DNA from: Deltaproteobacteria bacterium
GTDB taxonomy: Bacteria; Desulfobacterota; Syntrophobacteria; Syntrophobacterales; Thermodesulforhabdaceae
Reading direction: 5' to 3'
DNA length: 64,000 nt
Assembly: GCA_019309115.1 (NCBI GenBank)
Contig: JAFDGW010000009.1
Location: 1 to 64,000, forward strand
Both the position numbers and the translations under genes were made by a program. The notes below the pieces were generated by a model, which saw only the letters and a list, made by a program, of their open reading frames with translations, ran no database searches and was not told where the DNA came from. This document shows positions 18,112 to 26,612 of this stretch, one piece after another. Positions within the stretch are counted from its first letter, which is position 1. Every line of letters begins with the position of its first letter.

Positions 18112-18177
18112 GTCATTGAAAAATTAAAATACTTACTTGCTTTGGGATGATTGTGAAATTAGAACTAAATAAAATGC

Positions 18178-18620
18178 AGGCAGGTGGAGTAGGCGGCATG
18201 ATCGCCCTGCACAATAGCAGGGAGGAAAGTCCGGGCTCCATAGGGCAGGGTGCTGGGTAACACCCAGTGGGGGCGACCCCAGGAAAGTGCCACAGAAAAC
18301 AGACCGCCCGCCACCTTCTTTAAGCTAACGCATGGGACATGTTACGGCGGATTGTAAGTAAACCGCTTAGTTAAAAGAAGGTGGTGGGTAAGGGTGAAAC
18401 GGTGAGGTAAGAGCTCACCAGGTCCTGCGGTGACGCAGGATGCTTGGCAAACCCCACCCGGAGCAAGACCAAATAGGGGAGCGCTTGAGGGTGGCCCGCC
18501 CGATGCTTCCGGGTAGGTCGCTAGATCCCTCTGGTAACAGGGGGACCAGATGAATGATCATGCCCCGGTGAGATTACCATCGGGAACAGAACCCGGCTTA
18601 TGACTTACTTCACCTGCCTT
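18178..18620 (+). ncRNA. rnpB: RNase P RNA, bacterial type A
   Basis: The catalytic RNA that matures tRNA 5' ends. Ends are set by the P1 helix: AGGCAGGTG at 18178-18186 pairs with CACCTGCCT at 18611-18619. Conserved blocks are present in order: GAGGAAAGTCCGGGCTCC near 18221-18240 (P4 5' strand), CAGAAAACAGACCGCC near 18292, GGGTGAAACGGTGAGGTAAGAG near 18392-18413 (split core), and CAGAACCCGGCTTA near 18587-18600 (P4 3' strand). Total length about 443 nt is at the long end for type A. It lies between the UDP-glucose dehydrogenase and ispD on the plus strand. Confidence 0.96.
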
Positions 18621-18660
18621 ACAATATCTACCCACATAAAATAACCACAAGCTTCTAGAC

Positions 18661-19362
18661 ATGGTAAAAGTGCCTATGAGTGAGAAGGTTGCGGGTATAA
18701 TCCCTGCCGCGGGAAGCGGAACCCGATTTGGGGCTGAAATACCCAAACAATTTATCGAAGTTAAAGGAAAACCGGTACTGGCATGGACTGTTGATGCTTT
18801 GCTCCAATCAGCAATCCTGAAAAAAATCGTCATCGTTCTACCGGCCAGCGGTTTCGACCACTGGAAGCGCTACTTGACATCTTTTGTGAACGCACCTGGT
18901 GTGGAATTTGTCCCGGGAGGAAAAGAGCGTTGGGAAAGTGTTTGGAACGGTTTAAAAGTGGTCTGTAATAATTTCAATCTGGTCCTTATACACGATGGTG
19001 CAAGACCTTTGGTAAAGAGGGATTTAGTGATCAGAGCTGTTGAAAAAGCTCGAAAGAAAGGAGCAGCTATTTGTGCTGTGCCTGCGACTGATACTGTAAA
19101 AAATGTGAAAGGCGAAATGATCTGTGTTACGCTGGATAGAAACACAATTTGGTTGGCACAAACTCCTCAGGTTTTTAAAACCGACCTGCTAATGGAAGCC
19201 TACGAAAGGGCAATCGAAGCAAGTTCGTTTGGAACGGACGACGCGTCTCTGGTAGAAAAGATAGGTTATCGAGTTTTTATTGTGCCGGGTGACAGAAGCA
19301 ACATTAAGATAACCACGCAGGAAGATCTGGAGTGGTTCCAGTGGGCTATAAACAGGAAATAA
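18661..19362 (+). CDS. ispD: 2-C-methyl-D-erythritol 4-phosphate cytidylyltransferase
   Basis: Third step of the MEP isoprenoid pathway: joins CTP and methylerythritol phosphate. The 233 residues open with the nucleotide-binding AGIIPAAGSGTRFGAEIPKQF pattern (residues about 11-30); ARPLVKRDLV and PATDTVKNV are also typical, as is the LAQTPQVFKTDLL motif. An in-frame ATG at 18676 (MSEKVAG) is an alternative start; neither has a strong binding site. It overlaps ispF by 22 bases, and with ispE at 63 kb supplies three MEP-pathway genes in this window. Confidence 0.95.
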   Translation: MVKVPMSEKVAGIIPAAGSGTRFGAEIPKQFIEVKGKPVLAWTVDALLQSAILKKIVIVLPASGFDHWKRYLTSFVNAPGVEFVPGGKERWESVWNGLKVVCNNFNLVLIHDGARPLVKRDLVIRAVEKARKKGAAICAVPATDTVKNVKGEMICVTLDRNTIWLAQTPQVFKTDLLMEAYERAIEASSFGTDDASLVEKIGYRVFIVPGDRSNIKITTQEDLEWFQWAINRK

Positions 19363-19832
19363 GAGTAGGTATTGGTTACGATGTTCATGCTTTCGCGGCC
19401 GGAAGAAAACTTATCCTGGGCGGCGTCGAAATTCCTCATGATGAAGGGTTGGTCGGTCATTCTGATGCCGACGTAGTACTCCACGCCGTCTGCGACGCTA
19501 TCCTGGGAGCTGCTGCAATGGGTGATATTGGGAAACATTTTCCGGATTCAGAGGAACAATATCGGGGAATATCAAGCATGAAACTGCTCCGCAAAGTGCT
19601 GGAACTGATTGGCCGTAAGGGCTACAGGGTTGGGAACATAGATGTAACAATCGTTGCCCAAAAACCCAAACTGGCCCCTTACATAAACAAAATGATACAC
19701 TCAATCTCTGAAGGGACCAAACTGGAAGAATCCCGGATAAGCATAAAGGCAACCACGACGGAAGGACTTGGATTTACCGGTAGATCGGAAGGAATAGCAG
19801 CATGCGCAGTAGCATTGATTGTTAAGGAGTAA
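19341..19832 (+). CDS. ispF: 2-C-methyl-D-erythritol 2,4-cyclodiphosphate synthase
   Basis: Cyclises the ispE product with loss of CMP. The zinc-binding motif IGYDVHAF and the signature GHSDADVVLHAVCDAILGAAAMGDIGKHFPDS (split about residues 40-70) are intact, as is KATTTEGLGFTGR near the end. The frame opens at 19332, but I start at GTG 19341 because GGAG at 19329-19332 sits 8 bases before it, giving 163 residues, close to the usual 155-160. The start lies inside ispD and the stop is 6 bases before cysS. Confidence 0.95.
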   Translation: MGYKQEIRVGIGYDVHAFAAGRKLILGGVEIPHDEGLVGHSDADVVLHAVCDAILGAAAMGDIGKHFPDSEEQYRGISSMKLLRKVLELIGRKGYRVGNIDVTIVAQKPKLAPYINKMIHSISEGTKLEESRISIKATTTEGLGFTGRSEGIAACAVALIVKE

Positions 19833-19838
19833 TGAACA

Positions 19839-21323
19839 ATGAGCATCATCATCTACAACACTCTCACCAAGAAAAAGGAACCTTTAAAAACTCTGGAGTC
19901 CGGCAAGGTAAAGATGTACGTTTGCGGCGTAACCGTTTACGATTACTGCCACCTCGGGCATGCCAGGTGTACCATAGTTTTTGATGTGATTTATAGGTAT
20001 CTTAAGTATCGTGGATATGATGTGGTTTATGTTCGGAACTTTACAGATATTGACGATAAAATAATTAAACGAGCTCAGAAAGAAGGAACCGATTACAAAA
20101 CCATATCAGAGCGCTTCATAAAAGCTTTCTACGAAGATATGGATCCCCTTGGGGTTTTGAGACCAAGCTTTGAACCTCGAGCAACAGAACACATACAAGA
20201 GATGCTTGATATGATTAAAATCCTGGTTGATAAGGGCGTTGCTTATGAATTGGATGGGGATGTTTATTTTTCGGTGGAAAAATTCCCGGACTATGGGAAG
20301 CTTTCGGGCAGAAGCCTCGATGATATGATGGCCGGGGCAAGGGTTGAAGTGGACGAGCGCAAGCGCAATCCTTTTGACTTTGCCTTATGGAAAGCGAGTA
20401 AACCTGGAGAACCGTGGTGGGACAGCCCGTGGGGTCGAGGGAGACCGGGGTGGCACATCGAATGTTCCGCCATGGGTTGCAAATACCTGGGAAAAACATT
20501 TGACATCCACGGAGGTGGTAAGGACTTGATATTTCCTCATCACGAGAATGAAATTGCCCAGAGTGAAGCAGCTTTTGAAGTTCCTTTTGTAAACTACTGG
20601 CTCCACAACGGCTTCGTAACGATAAGAGAAGAAAAAATGTCAAAATCGCTGGGCAATTTTCTGACCATAAGGGATATACTTTCGGAAGTGCATCCGGAAA
20701 CCCTGAGGTTGTTCGTGCTCAGCAAACATTACCGCAGTCCCGTTGACTTTTCTGAAGAAGCAATAATGGAAACAGAGAAGGCTCTGGAAAAGCTGTATAA
20801 CACTATTTCAGATACACTAAATAAATTGCCACCGGAAGACAGCATCGAAACAAACTATCCTGAGAAAGCGCTTCAGGGTGCCAGCAAAGAACTCTTTGAA
20901 GATCTGGTAAATGTACGCAACGCTTTCGAAGAAGCCATGGACAATGATTTTAACACGGCACAAGCAATCGGCGTGCTTTTTGACTTCAGAGCTTCTATTC
21001 AGCGTTTTCTCGAACAGTCGGGCAGGAAAAAACTGAAAGGCCCTCGAGCACTGCTCGCTCTGAAAGCACTTCAAGAACTCAAATTCCTCGGAAAGATCTT
21101 GGGCATATTGGAACGATCGCCCGAAACATTCTGGAACGAACTGCGCTCGATAAGAGTACACAAAACGGGACTAACTGAAAAAGAAGTGGAAGAACTGATT
21201 ACAAAACGAGATGAGGCAAGAAAGAAGAAAAACTTTGAGGAAGCGGATAGAATTCGAGATGAACTTGCTCGTCGCGGTATAAAATTAGAGGATACGCCTC
21301 AGGGAACCAGGTGGAAGGTGTAG
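19839..21323 (+). CDS. cysS: Cysteinyl-tRNA synthetase
   Basis: A class I aminoacyl-tRNA synthetase of 494 residues. The catalytic zinc site includes Cys28 in MYVCGVTVYDYCHLGHAR, with HLGH as the HIGH motif; other ligands are in WHIECSAMG and HHENEIAQ. The KMSKS loop is EEKMSKSLGNF. The C-terminus has the usual helical anticodon region and the LARRGIKLEDTPQGTRW tail. AAGGAG precedes the ATG. It is the third gene of the ispD, ispF, cysS run, a common arrangement in bacteria. Confidence 0.97.
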   Translation: MSIIIYNTLTKKKEPLKTLESGKVKMYVCGVTVYDYCHLGHARCTIVFDVIYRYLKYRGYDVVYVRNFTDIDDKIIKRAQKEGTDYKTISERFIKAFYEDMDPLGVLRPSFEPRATEHIQEMLDMIKILVDKGVAYELDGDVYFSVEKFPDYGKLSGRSLDDMMAGARVEVDERKRNPFDFALWKASKPGEPWWDSPWGRGRPGWHIECSAMGCKYLGKTFDIHGGGKDLIFPHHENEIAQSEAAFEVPFVNYWLHNGFVTIREEKMSKSLGNFLTIRDILSEVHPETLRLFVLSKHYRSPVDFSEEAIMETEKALEKLYNTISDTLNKLPPEDSIETNYPEKALQGASKELFEDLVNVRNAFEEAMDNDFNTAQAIGVLFDFRASIQRFLEQSGRKKLKGPRALLALKALQELKFLGKILGILERSPETFWNELRSIRVHKTGLTEKEVEELITKRDEARKKKNFEEADRIRDELARRGIKLEDTPQGTRWKV

Positions 21324-21344
21324 TAAAGAAAAGGAGGTGCTGCC

Positions 21345-21800
21345 ATGGAACAGGTTGAATTCGTGGAAGTAAAAGAAGTTTTTATAAAGACTGACAGGCT
21401 TCAGGGAAACATGGTTGTCCTTAAAGAAACAGAGGACTCCCCATACTACTTCGTTATGTTCGTGGGAGATGCAGAAATAACGGCCATTGCCAAGGAAAAA
21501 GGATTTGTCGATCCCAAACGCCCACTTACGCATGATCTCTATCTTGCGATTCTACATCAAGCCGGAGTCACTTTTGACAAAGTGGAAATTTACGATCTTA
21601 GAGAAAATACCTATTACGCTAAGGTTTACGCCCGCATAAATGGTGAAGAAACCATTTTCGACAGCCGCCCCAGTGATTCCGTAGCCCTAGCATTACACGA
21701 AAAAATACCGATTTATGTAAACAAGAAGCTGATGCACCGGGAACTCACGCCGGAAGAAATGAAAGAATACGAAGAAATAGTTAAGACCGTGAAGTTCTAA
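21345..21800 (+). CDS. Bifunctional nuclease family protein (DUF151)
   Basis: A 151-residue protein of the BFN/DUF151 family, related to plant and mycobacterial proteins reported with RNase and DNase activity. Typical features are the opening beta region (VVLKETEDSPYYFVMFVGDAEITAIA), the LTHDLYLAILHQAGV helix, and the signature FDSRPSDSVALALHEKIPIYV near residues 103-125. The C-terminal UVR-type segment of longer members is reduced to EMKEYEEIVKTVKF. A strong AAGGAGGTG precedes the ATG. It follows cysS by 21 bases and is probably co-transcribed. Confidence 0.9.
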   Translation: MEQVEFVEVKEVFIKTDRLQGNMVVLKETEDSPYYFVMFVGDAEITAIAKEKGFVDPKRPLTHDLYLAILHQAGVTFDKVEIYDLRENTYYAKVYARINGEETIFDSRPSDSVALALHEKIPIYVNKKLMHRELTPEEMKEYEEIVKTVKF

Positions 21801-21965
21801 AGACGATAGCTGGAGTTTAATGAAATATACGAAAATGTGCTCAAAAGAACGTTACACATTTAGTAAAGCAATACTGGCAGTCTGAGCCAAAAGGTTTGGA
21901 CGGTTTAAGAATTTAGAAAGTGTCAACCAGCTATGAGCCTAAATGTCAAGGAGTTACCCCATTAA

Positions 21966-22424
21966 ATGGAACAGCAACAACCACTTAAAGTCTCTATAAA
22001 AAAAGAGCTCGGGGTCGAACTTCCTGATTCTTTTGCTAATTTCCTCGCAACTCATGGCGAATGCCTTGACAACAACCCTTTCAACCGTTCCAAATGGAAA
22101 TCGGGCTTTGGAGATGTACACTTCATTGTAGGAACAACAAAGGCTTTCCGATCACAATTTCCCGACTTTCCGAAACCCCTGGTTATCATCGGTTATGTTG
22201 GTGAAAAGGCAATTGTGGTTAACCATCAGATAACCTCAATAGACGTGTATATCGCCTTAGACGTTGAAACCGAAGAAATCTACATGGTGGACGGTCTTGG
22301 AAAGCTGGAAAAAGCAGGAAAAGCCTTTGACGAATGGTTCAATACTTTTATCGTCTGCCTGAAAAATCACGAGCAACCTCATAAACACAAGCTACTGGAA
22401 TACTTAAAATCTTTGAGCCATTGA
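21966..22424 (+). CDS. SMI1/KNR4-like (SUKH superfamily) protein, tentative
   Basis: A 152-residue soluble protein. The opening IKKELGVELPDSFANFLATHGE matches the SMI1/KNR4 pattern (acidic helix, GxxLP, then a helix ending in N/HGE), and the later FPKPLVIIGYVGEKAIVV and EIYMVDGLGKLEKAGKAFDEWF fit the beta core and final helix. In other bacteria this superfamily includes immunity proteins to polymorphic toxins, but no toxin is nearby, so that role is not claimed. AAGGAG lies about 12 bases before the ATG. The PrmA-like gene follows after 9 bases. Confidence 0.6.
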   Translation: MEQQQPLKVSIKKELGVELPDSFANFLATHGECLDNNPFNRSKWKSGFGDVHFIVGTTKAFRSQFPDFPKPLVIIGYVGEKAIVVNHQITSIDVYIALDVETEEIYMVDGLGKLEKAGKAFDEWFNTFIVCLKNHEQPHKHKLLEYLKSLSH

Positions 22425-22433
22425 TAAATTAAA

Positions 22434-23231
22434 ATGTGCTTCGTTTATGAATGTCGGGCAGCGGGTTGGCCTAGAGAAGAACCATCTCATCCTGATTATC
22501 AGGGAATGTGGGTGGAAGGGGGATACTGTTACTTTTTCTTCAATACACCTCAGGATGATTTCTTCCGTCAATGGTTGAGGAAAAACCCAAAGTTGAGACT
22601 GGTAAATTTCTACTCTTTTCACCCATCCAGATGGCAAACATTCAGTACTGCTATTGTGGTGGCAGGGTTGAAAATAGTGACTGTCGCTCCGCCTAAAGCA
22701 TCACCCGCATCGCCGGACATCATTTACCTCAAAAAGGGAACATCCTTTGGTTCCGGGCTTCATCCAACCACAAAAGGCTGTATTGTGGCGTTGAGACATG
22801 CCTTTTCGACCAGTGTACCAAGCGTTGTCCTGGATTGCGGAACAGGATCTGGTATTCTCGCAATCGTAGCCGCAAAGCTTGGTGCTAAATTGGTAATCGC
22901 CAGTGACATAAATCCGCTGGCACTACGTGAACTGAAAGAAAATGCAAACATCAACCGAGTGAAAAACAAAATTAAATCAGCCATTGGAGACGGACTTTCC
23001 TGCTTTGAACTTCAGAAAGTAGATCTTGCCGTAATGAACCTCGAATGGCCTTCACTCAATTCAGTCCTGAGAAACCAGCCATGGCAGAAATGCAAGCAGC
23101 TTATTATAAGTGGATTTCCTGCGTATCTTCAGTCGGTCGTCAAAGGCCTTACCAGAAAAAGTCATTACACTGAAAAAGATTTTACCATTGAAAACTGGAA
23201 AACATTACTGCTTCGGTCGAAAGAGTCATGA
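22434..23231 (+). CDS. PrmA-like class I SAM-dependent methyltransferase
   Basis: A 265-residue protein whose second half resembles ribosomal protein L11 methyltransferase: GTSFGSGLHPTTKG corresponds to the PrmA AFGTGTHPTT loop, then SAM motif I VLDCGTGSGILAIVAAKLGA, and ASDINPLALRELKENANIN as motif II. The catalytic-loop N-I-L of PrmA is replaced by VMNLEWPSL. The first 75 residues (MCFVYECRAAGW, many aromatic residues) do not look like the usual PrmA N-terminal domain. It may be PrmA or a paralogue with another substrate. The start has a weak binding site. Confidence 0.75.
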   Translation: MCFVYECRAAGWPREEPSHPDYQGMWVEGGYCYFFFNTPQDDFFRQWLRKNPKLRLVNFYSFHPSRWQTFSTAIVVAGLKIVTVAPPKASPASPDIIYLKKGTSFGSGLHPTTKGCIVALRHAFSTSVPSVVLDCGTGSGILAIVAAKLGAKLVIASDINPLALRELKENANINRVKNKIKSAIGDGLSCFELQKVDLAVMNLEWPSLNSVLRNQPWQKCKQLIISGFPAYLQSVVKGLTRKSHYTEKDFTIENWKTLLLRSKES

Positions 23232-23298
23232 AAGCTTCAAGCTCTGTATATTCCATAGAAAAAACGCCCCCTGGCTAAAATACTTTGATTAGCTATCG

Positions 23299-24015
23299 TC
23301 AAACGGCTATCAGGTTTCCGTCTGTGGAAGTAACAATCTCTTCAACAGATATGTCCCGACCTGAAGCAGAAATTGCCTTTTGCACTAGGCCTGTAAGCCC
23401 TGAACAGCAAGGAACTTCCATTCTCAGGACGACCACTTTTAAATTACGCCCTCCACTATCCGACATAGAAGAGAAAATCGCTTTCAGCTTTTGAAAATAC
23501 TCGTCAGGATTGTCAAATTTGGGACAACCAATAAGTACCACTCTACCACTGACAAAACGATCCTGAAAATTCTTTAAGACTACCGGTGCACAATCGGCAG
23601 CGACGAGCAGGTTTGGTCCTTTGAGAAATGGTGCATTTGGAGATACTAGCTTCAGCTTCACAGGCCAGTTTAGAACGGCACCCTCCTGAAATTGCTGCAT
23701 GGCTACAGACGGGCAGGCATGAATTTCAGCGCCCTGGTTGACCTGCTGCTGTGCCACTTCTTTTTGCCTCAGTGTCTCAAGGTGTTTCTCGACGGCTTCA
23801 GGATCGAAATCTTCCGTTTCACGCTCTACCACCGTAATCGCCCCCTGAGGGCACTCGCCTATGCACGCCCCCAGGCCATCGCAATATGATTCGGAAACCA
23901 ATTTTGCCTTGCCATCAATTATCTGCAACGCTCCTTCCGCACAGGCAATCACACATTGCCCACAACCGTCGCACTTTTCCTCGTCAATTTCTATGATTTT
24001 TCTCCTGACTTTCAT
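23299..24015 (-). CDS. FrdX-like 4Fe-4S ferredoxin protein with C-terminal domain
   Basis: A 238-residue protein. Residues about 8-65 hold two [4Fe-4S] motifs (CDGCGQCVIAC and CDGLGACIGECP). The C-terminal 130 residues contain PCCSGLTGLVQKA and VVLIGCPKFDN, with further conserved-looking cysteines. It resembles the iron-sulfur protein next to the hybrid cluster protein gene in Desulfovibrio (FrdX of the HcpR regulon), but no hcp gene is visible here. I start at the ATG at 24015 because GGAGG is 6 bases upstream of it and directly abuts the earlier ATG at 24021. It is cotranscribed with the zinc-ribbon gene. Confidence 0.85.
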   Translation of the reverse strand: MKVRRKIIEIDEEKCDGCGQCVIACAEGALQIIDGKAKLVSESYCDGLGACIGECPQGAITVVERETEDFDPEAVEKHLETLRQKEVAQQQVNQGAEIHACPSVAMQQFQEGAVLNWPVKLKLVSPNAPFLKGPNLLVAADCAPVVLKNFQDRFVSGRVVLIGCPKFDNPDEYFQKLKAIFSSMSDSGGRNLKVVVLRMEVPCCSGLTGLVQKAISASGRDISVEEIVTSTDGNLIAV

Positions 24016-24017
24016 AA

Positions 24018-24722
24018 TCATCCTCCGTAGGTTTCCTTCAAATTTCTGGCCAAATTTTTTGCAGATTCGGTCAGAAAAGCACTTTCATCGTAAGATGCTC
24101 CTGGATCCTTCTTCAAAGTTGCTTCAAGGCGGGCTAGTAAAAGAGCATCGTGGAAAATTTTGTGATTGCTTGAAAGTTCATCATTACTTTCTCGATTCCT
24201 AATTAACTCGTACACCTCATTCACTAGTTCATCCCTTGCCGATAAATTTTTCAAAATCCGGGCTGCTACTTCAGCGCTTTCCTCAGGAGTTGGTTCCTTG
24301 TTCCTTTCGGTCGGATCAGATGGAACCAGATGTAGGTGCGACGCCATAAGCACTACTGCAGGGTCGCCTGGTTCGATGCGGAGCAATTCTTCTGCAAATT
24401 TAGCTGTTCTTATAGCCTGATTTATGGCGAAAAAATTCCGTCCATAATGTTTTTTCGCCTCAATTGCCACCCTGTCTTTGAGAAGATGCTCCCGCTGAGC
24501 GAGCAATTCAGGAGGCAATTCACCCAGACATTGATCAGCATACTTGCAATAAGCTGCACAGCCAAAATCCATGCGAGGATTCACAAACTTGTGTCCGCAT
24601 TTAGGGCACCTCCGAGACGGCTCGTCTTTGAAAAACTCCACCATCGCACCGCATTCAGGACACCTGGCATCGAAAATTGCCTCTTTTCCCCAAAATCGGC
24701 TATCTTGACCTGGGCACTTCAT
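24018..24722 (-). CDS. Zinc-ribbon protein with a degenerate HD-like domain
   Basis: A 234-residue protein starting at ATG 24722, 7 bases after AAGGAG; the frame itself opens upstream. The N-terminus has a zinc ribbon (RCPECGAMVEF then RRCPKCGHKF) and a further cysteine cluster (CAAYCKYADQC). The rest is helical and resembles HD phosphohydrolases: KKHYGRNFF, then VVLMASHLHLVP where HD would be expected, and KIFHDALLLARLEA. The central Asp of the HD pair is replaced by Leu, so activity may be lost or changed. The FrdX-like gene follows almost without gap. Divergent from a Crp/Fnr gene, with a shared palindrome in between. Confidence 0.72.
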   Translation of the reverse strand: MKCPGQDSRFWGKEAIFDARCPECGAMVEFFKDEPSRRCPKCGHKFVNPRMDFGCAAYCKYADQCLGELPPELLAQREHLLKDRVAIEAKKHYGRNFFAINQAIRTAKFAEELLRIEPGDPAVVLMASHLHLVPSDPTERNKEPTPEESAEVAARILKNLSARDELVNEVYELIRNRESNDELSSNHKIFHDALLLARLEATLKKDPGASYDESAFLTESAKNLARNLKETYGG

Positions 24723-24786
24723 ACTAAACTCCTTGCTTGTGTTACCTCTTTTTGATTTTAAAATAACCTTCTCTGGGAAAACCGCA

Positions 24787-24800
24787 TTGATTTGCGTCAA
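24787..24800. promoter_or_regulatory. FNR-type palindromic operator between divergent genes
   Basis: The sequence TTGAT-TTGC-GTCAA matches the FNR/Dnr consensus TTGAT-N4-ATCAA at nine of ten half-site bases, and one flanking base each side extends it to a 16-bp palindrome (A..T). It lies 21 bases before the start of the Crp/Fnr gene and about 65 bases before the divergent zinc-ribbon gene, so one dimer could control both. Confidence 0.65.
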
Positions 24801-24821
24801 TTTCTAACGGAGAAACCTAAC

Positions 24822-25511
24822 ATGAACAAAGAAGAAATCTTGGCCAAGATACCACTGTTCTCGGGATTGGATGAAAGAGAGAGAAATCAACTTGCACAAA
24901 TAGCCGTAATAAAAAAGGTAAAAAGGGACACATGGTTGTTTCGTGAGGGTTCGCCGGCCGATGGCGTTTATGTAGTGATTAAAGGCATGGTAAAAATTTA
25001 CAAAAACTCATGGGAAGGAAAAGAACAGGTGCTTCATTTTTTCGGCCCTTTTGAATTATTTGGCGAAGTTCCGATGTTTCAGGGAATTGACTACCCGGCT
25101 TCGGCCGAAGTTATCGAAGACAGTGAAATACTCTACATCCCAAGGGCTCAATTTCTGGCTTTTCTGAAAGAAAATTCTGAAGTTTCAATAAAAATGCTTG
25201 CATTGCTATCGGAAAGACTCAGGCATTTTACGCGCCTCATCGAAGATCTCTCGCTTAAAGAAGTGCCTGCTCGCCTGGCAGCTTATATACTTTACCGATT
25301 GGAAACATCCAAAGGTAATCCAAAAGAAGTTGAGCTTGACATACCAAAACACCTCTTGGCCGCCCTTTTGGGAACTACGCCGGAAACCTTGTCTCGCGTA
25401 TTCACCAGAATGAAAACCGCCGGGTACATTTCCGTGGAAGGCAGGAAGATAAAGATTCTAGATGAAAAGTCCATCAGGAAATTGGCCCTCGAAGGCAAGT
25501 GGCCGCACTGA
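24822..25511 (+). CDS. Crp/Fnr-family transcriptional regulator lacking cysteines
   Basis: A 229-residue regulator. Residues about 10-120 form the cyclic-nucleotide-like sensor domain (IPLFSGLDERERNQLAQIA, GPFELFGEVPMFQG). The C-terminal winged helix contains KHLLAALLGTTPETLSRVFTRM; the recognition helix ETLSR has the Glu, Ser and Arg positions used by FNR to read TTGAT. It has no cysteine, so it cannot bind an FNR-type iron-sulfur cluster; a haem or other ligand, as in HcpR/Dnr proteins, is possible. The start is ATG 24822 with CGGAG upstream. A matching operator lies just upstream, suggesting autoregulation. Confidence 0.9.
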   Translation: MNKEEILAKIPLFSGLDERERNQLAQIAVIKKVKRDTWLFREGSPADGVYVVIKGMVKIYKNSWEGKEQVLHFFGPFELFGEVPMFQGIDYPASAEVIEDSEILYIPRAQFLAFLKENSEVSIKMLALLSERLRHFTRLIEDLSLKEVPARLAAYILYRLETSKGNPKEVELDIPKHLLAALLGTTPETLSRVFTRMKTAGYISVEGRKIKILDEKSIRKLALEGKWPH

Positions 25512-25529
25512 ATCACAAACTAATCTCCG

Positions 25530-26612
25530 CTACCCGTCGCCTTTTTCACTTAAGCGCTTAGCGAAGATACTTTCTTCGCAAATACGCCTTGCTTCAACCG
25601 AATCTTTATATCTGATTTTCTGGAAAAGTTCGGCACAGTCACTGTAAGAAAGTGCTGACACCAGCTTACGGCAGTAAATTTCATCAACCGTATGCGGAAA
25701 AAGCGATGATTCATTGGCTTCAAGCTCATCCTTTTTCAAAATCTTTGTGTAAATGATGCTCCTTGCCGCAAGCAGCCTAAGCAATGCACGGTTTTTCACG
25801 ACATTTACTTGGTTGAACATACACATGAGTGTCAAAAGATCTCCAGGACTATAAGCATGCTTCTTACCGCAAGCCGACCCGACTACCGGATATGCCGGAA
25901 AAAAGAGAAAACGGTGAAAATCAGGCAAGAGTTTTCGTAGGAGTTTTATGATAGAAATATGTATGTAACCGGCTTCAACAAAAACCTTAACCCCTGAATG
26001 ATTATACGAACTCAGGAGGCTGGCTATCGCCGTGGCTCTCATCCTGTCCCGAAGGAGTGTCCTGTGAGCATCCCGACGCGCAAATTCAATAACTGCTTCA
26101 ACCACATCATCAAAACCCGCCTTAATGACGAAATTGTAATACCTGATCAATGCCGATGTAGTGGACTTTTCAGCTTCGTAAACAGCCCTATCATCAGCGC
26201 TCGATACATCTTCCGGTCTGCCACCGTCGGCAAAAAACTCGTGAATAGCTATCAGTTTTTCCAAATAAGGATCAATTTGCAGAATTTTCTTATCCGCCGC
26301 AAGGTTAATCAACAATTCATATTGTCGTTTTTGAAAGCGAGGAAATAAAAATTCGCCTTGAGCTATGTAATCGTCAATGGGAATTTTACCGTTCAGAAGA
26401 GCCTGAAAATCTGGGTCATACGGTTCCTCCAGAATCACCATGTCGTGAAAGGCCATCAGGTCTGCAACTGCAGGTAGATGTTCAATTCGATGAGTTCCAA
26501 AACACAGCGTTATGCACCGCCGAGTCTCCGAAATTTTGTAAGCAAGAAGCTGAAGGTAATAGTTTTTCTTAATGTTAACTTCCGATGGTTTTATCGAAAT
26601 CACTGTCTTCAA
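25530..26612 (-). CDS. TraB/ChaN-like protein, tentative, coupled to the L,D-transpeptidase
   Basis: A 360-residue protein from a TTG that overlaps the stop of the transpeptidase gene (TTGA). Early CITLCFGTHRIEHLPAV, then MVILEEPYD, then RTLLRDRMRATAIASLL and VFVEAGYIHISI follow the order G-x-x-H / E / R-x-x-M / G-x-x-H seen in the TraB/ChaN/EreA superfamily of haem-binding or esterase-like proteins. The spacing is plausible but the similarity is weak. There is no signal peptide. The coupling to an exported wall enzyme is unusual for this family. Convergent with the Crp/Fnr gene, 18 bases apart. Confidence 0.6.
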   Translation of the reverse strand: MKTVISIKPSEVNIKKNYYLQLLAYKISETRRCITLCFGTHRIEHLPAVADLMAFHDMVILEEPYDPDFQALLNGKIPIDDYIAQGEFLFPRFQKRQYELLINLAADKKILQIDPYLEKLIAIHEFFADGGRPEDVSSADDRAVYEAEKSTTSALIRYYNFVIKAGFDDVVEAVIEFARRDAHRTLLRDRMRATAIASLLSSYNHSGVKVFVEAGYIHISIIKLLRKLLPDFHRFLFFPAYPVVGSACGKKHAYSPGDLLTLMCMFNQVNVVKNRALLRLLAARSIIYTKILKKDELEANESSLFPHTVDEIYCRKLVSALSYSDCAELFQKIRYKDSVEARRICEESIFAKRLSEKGDG

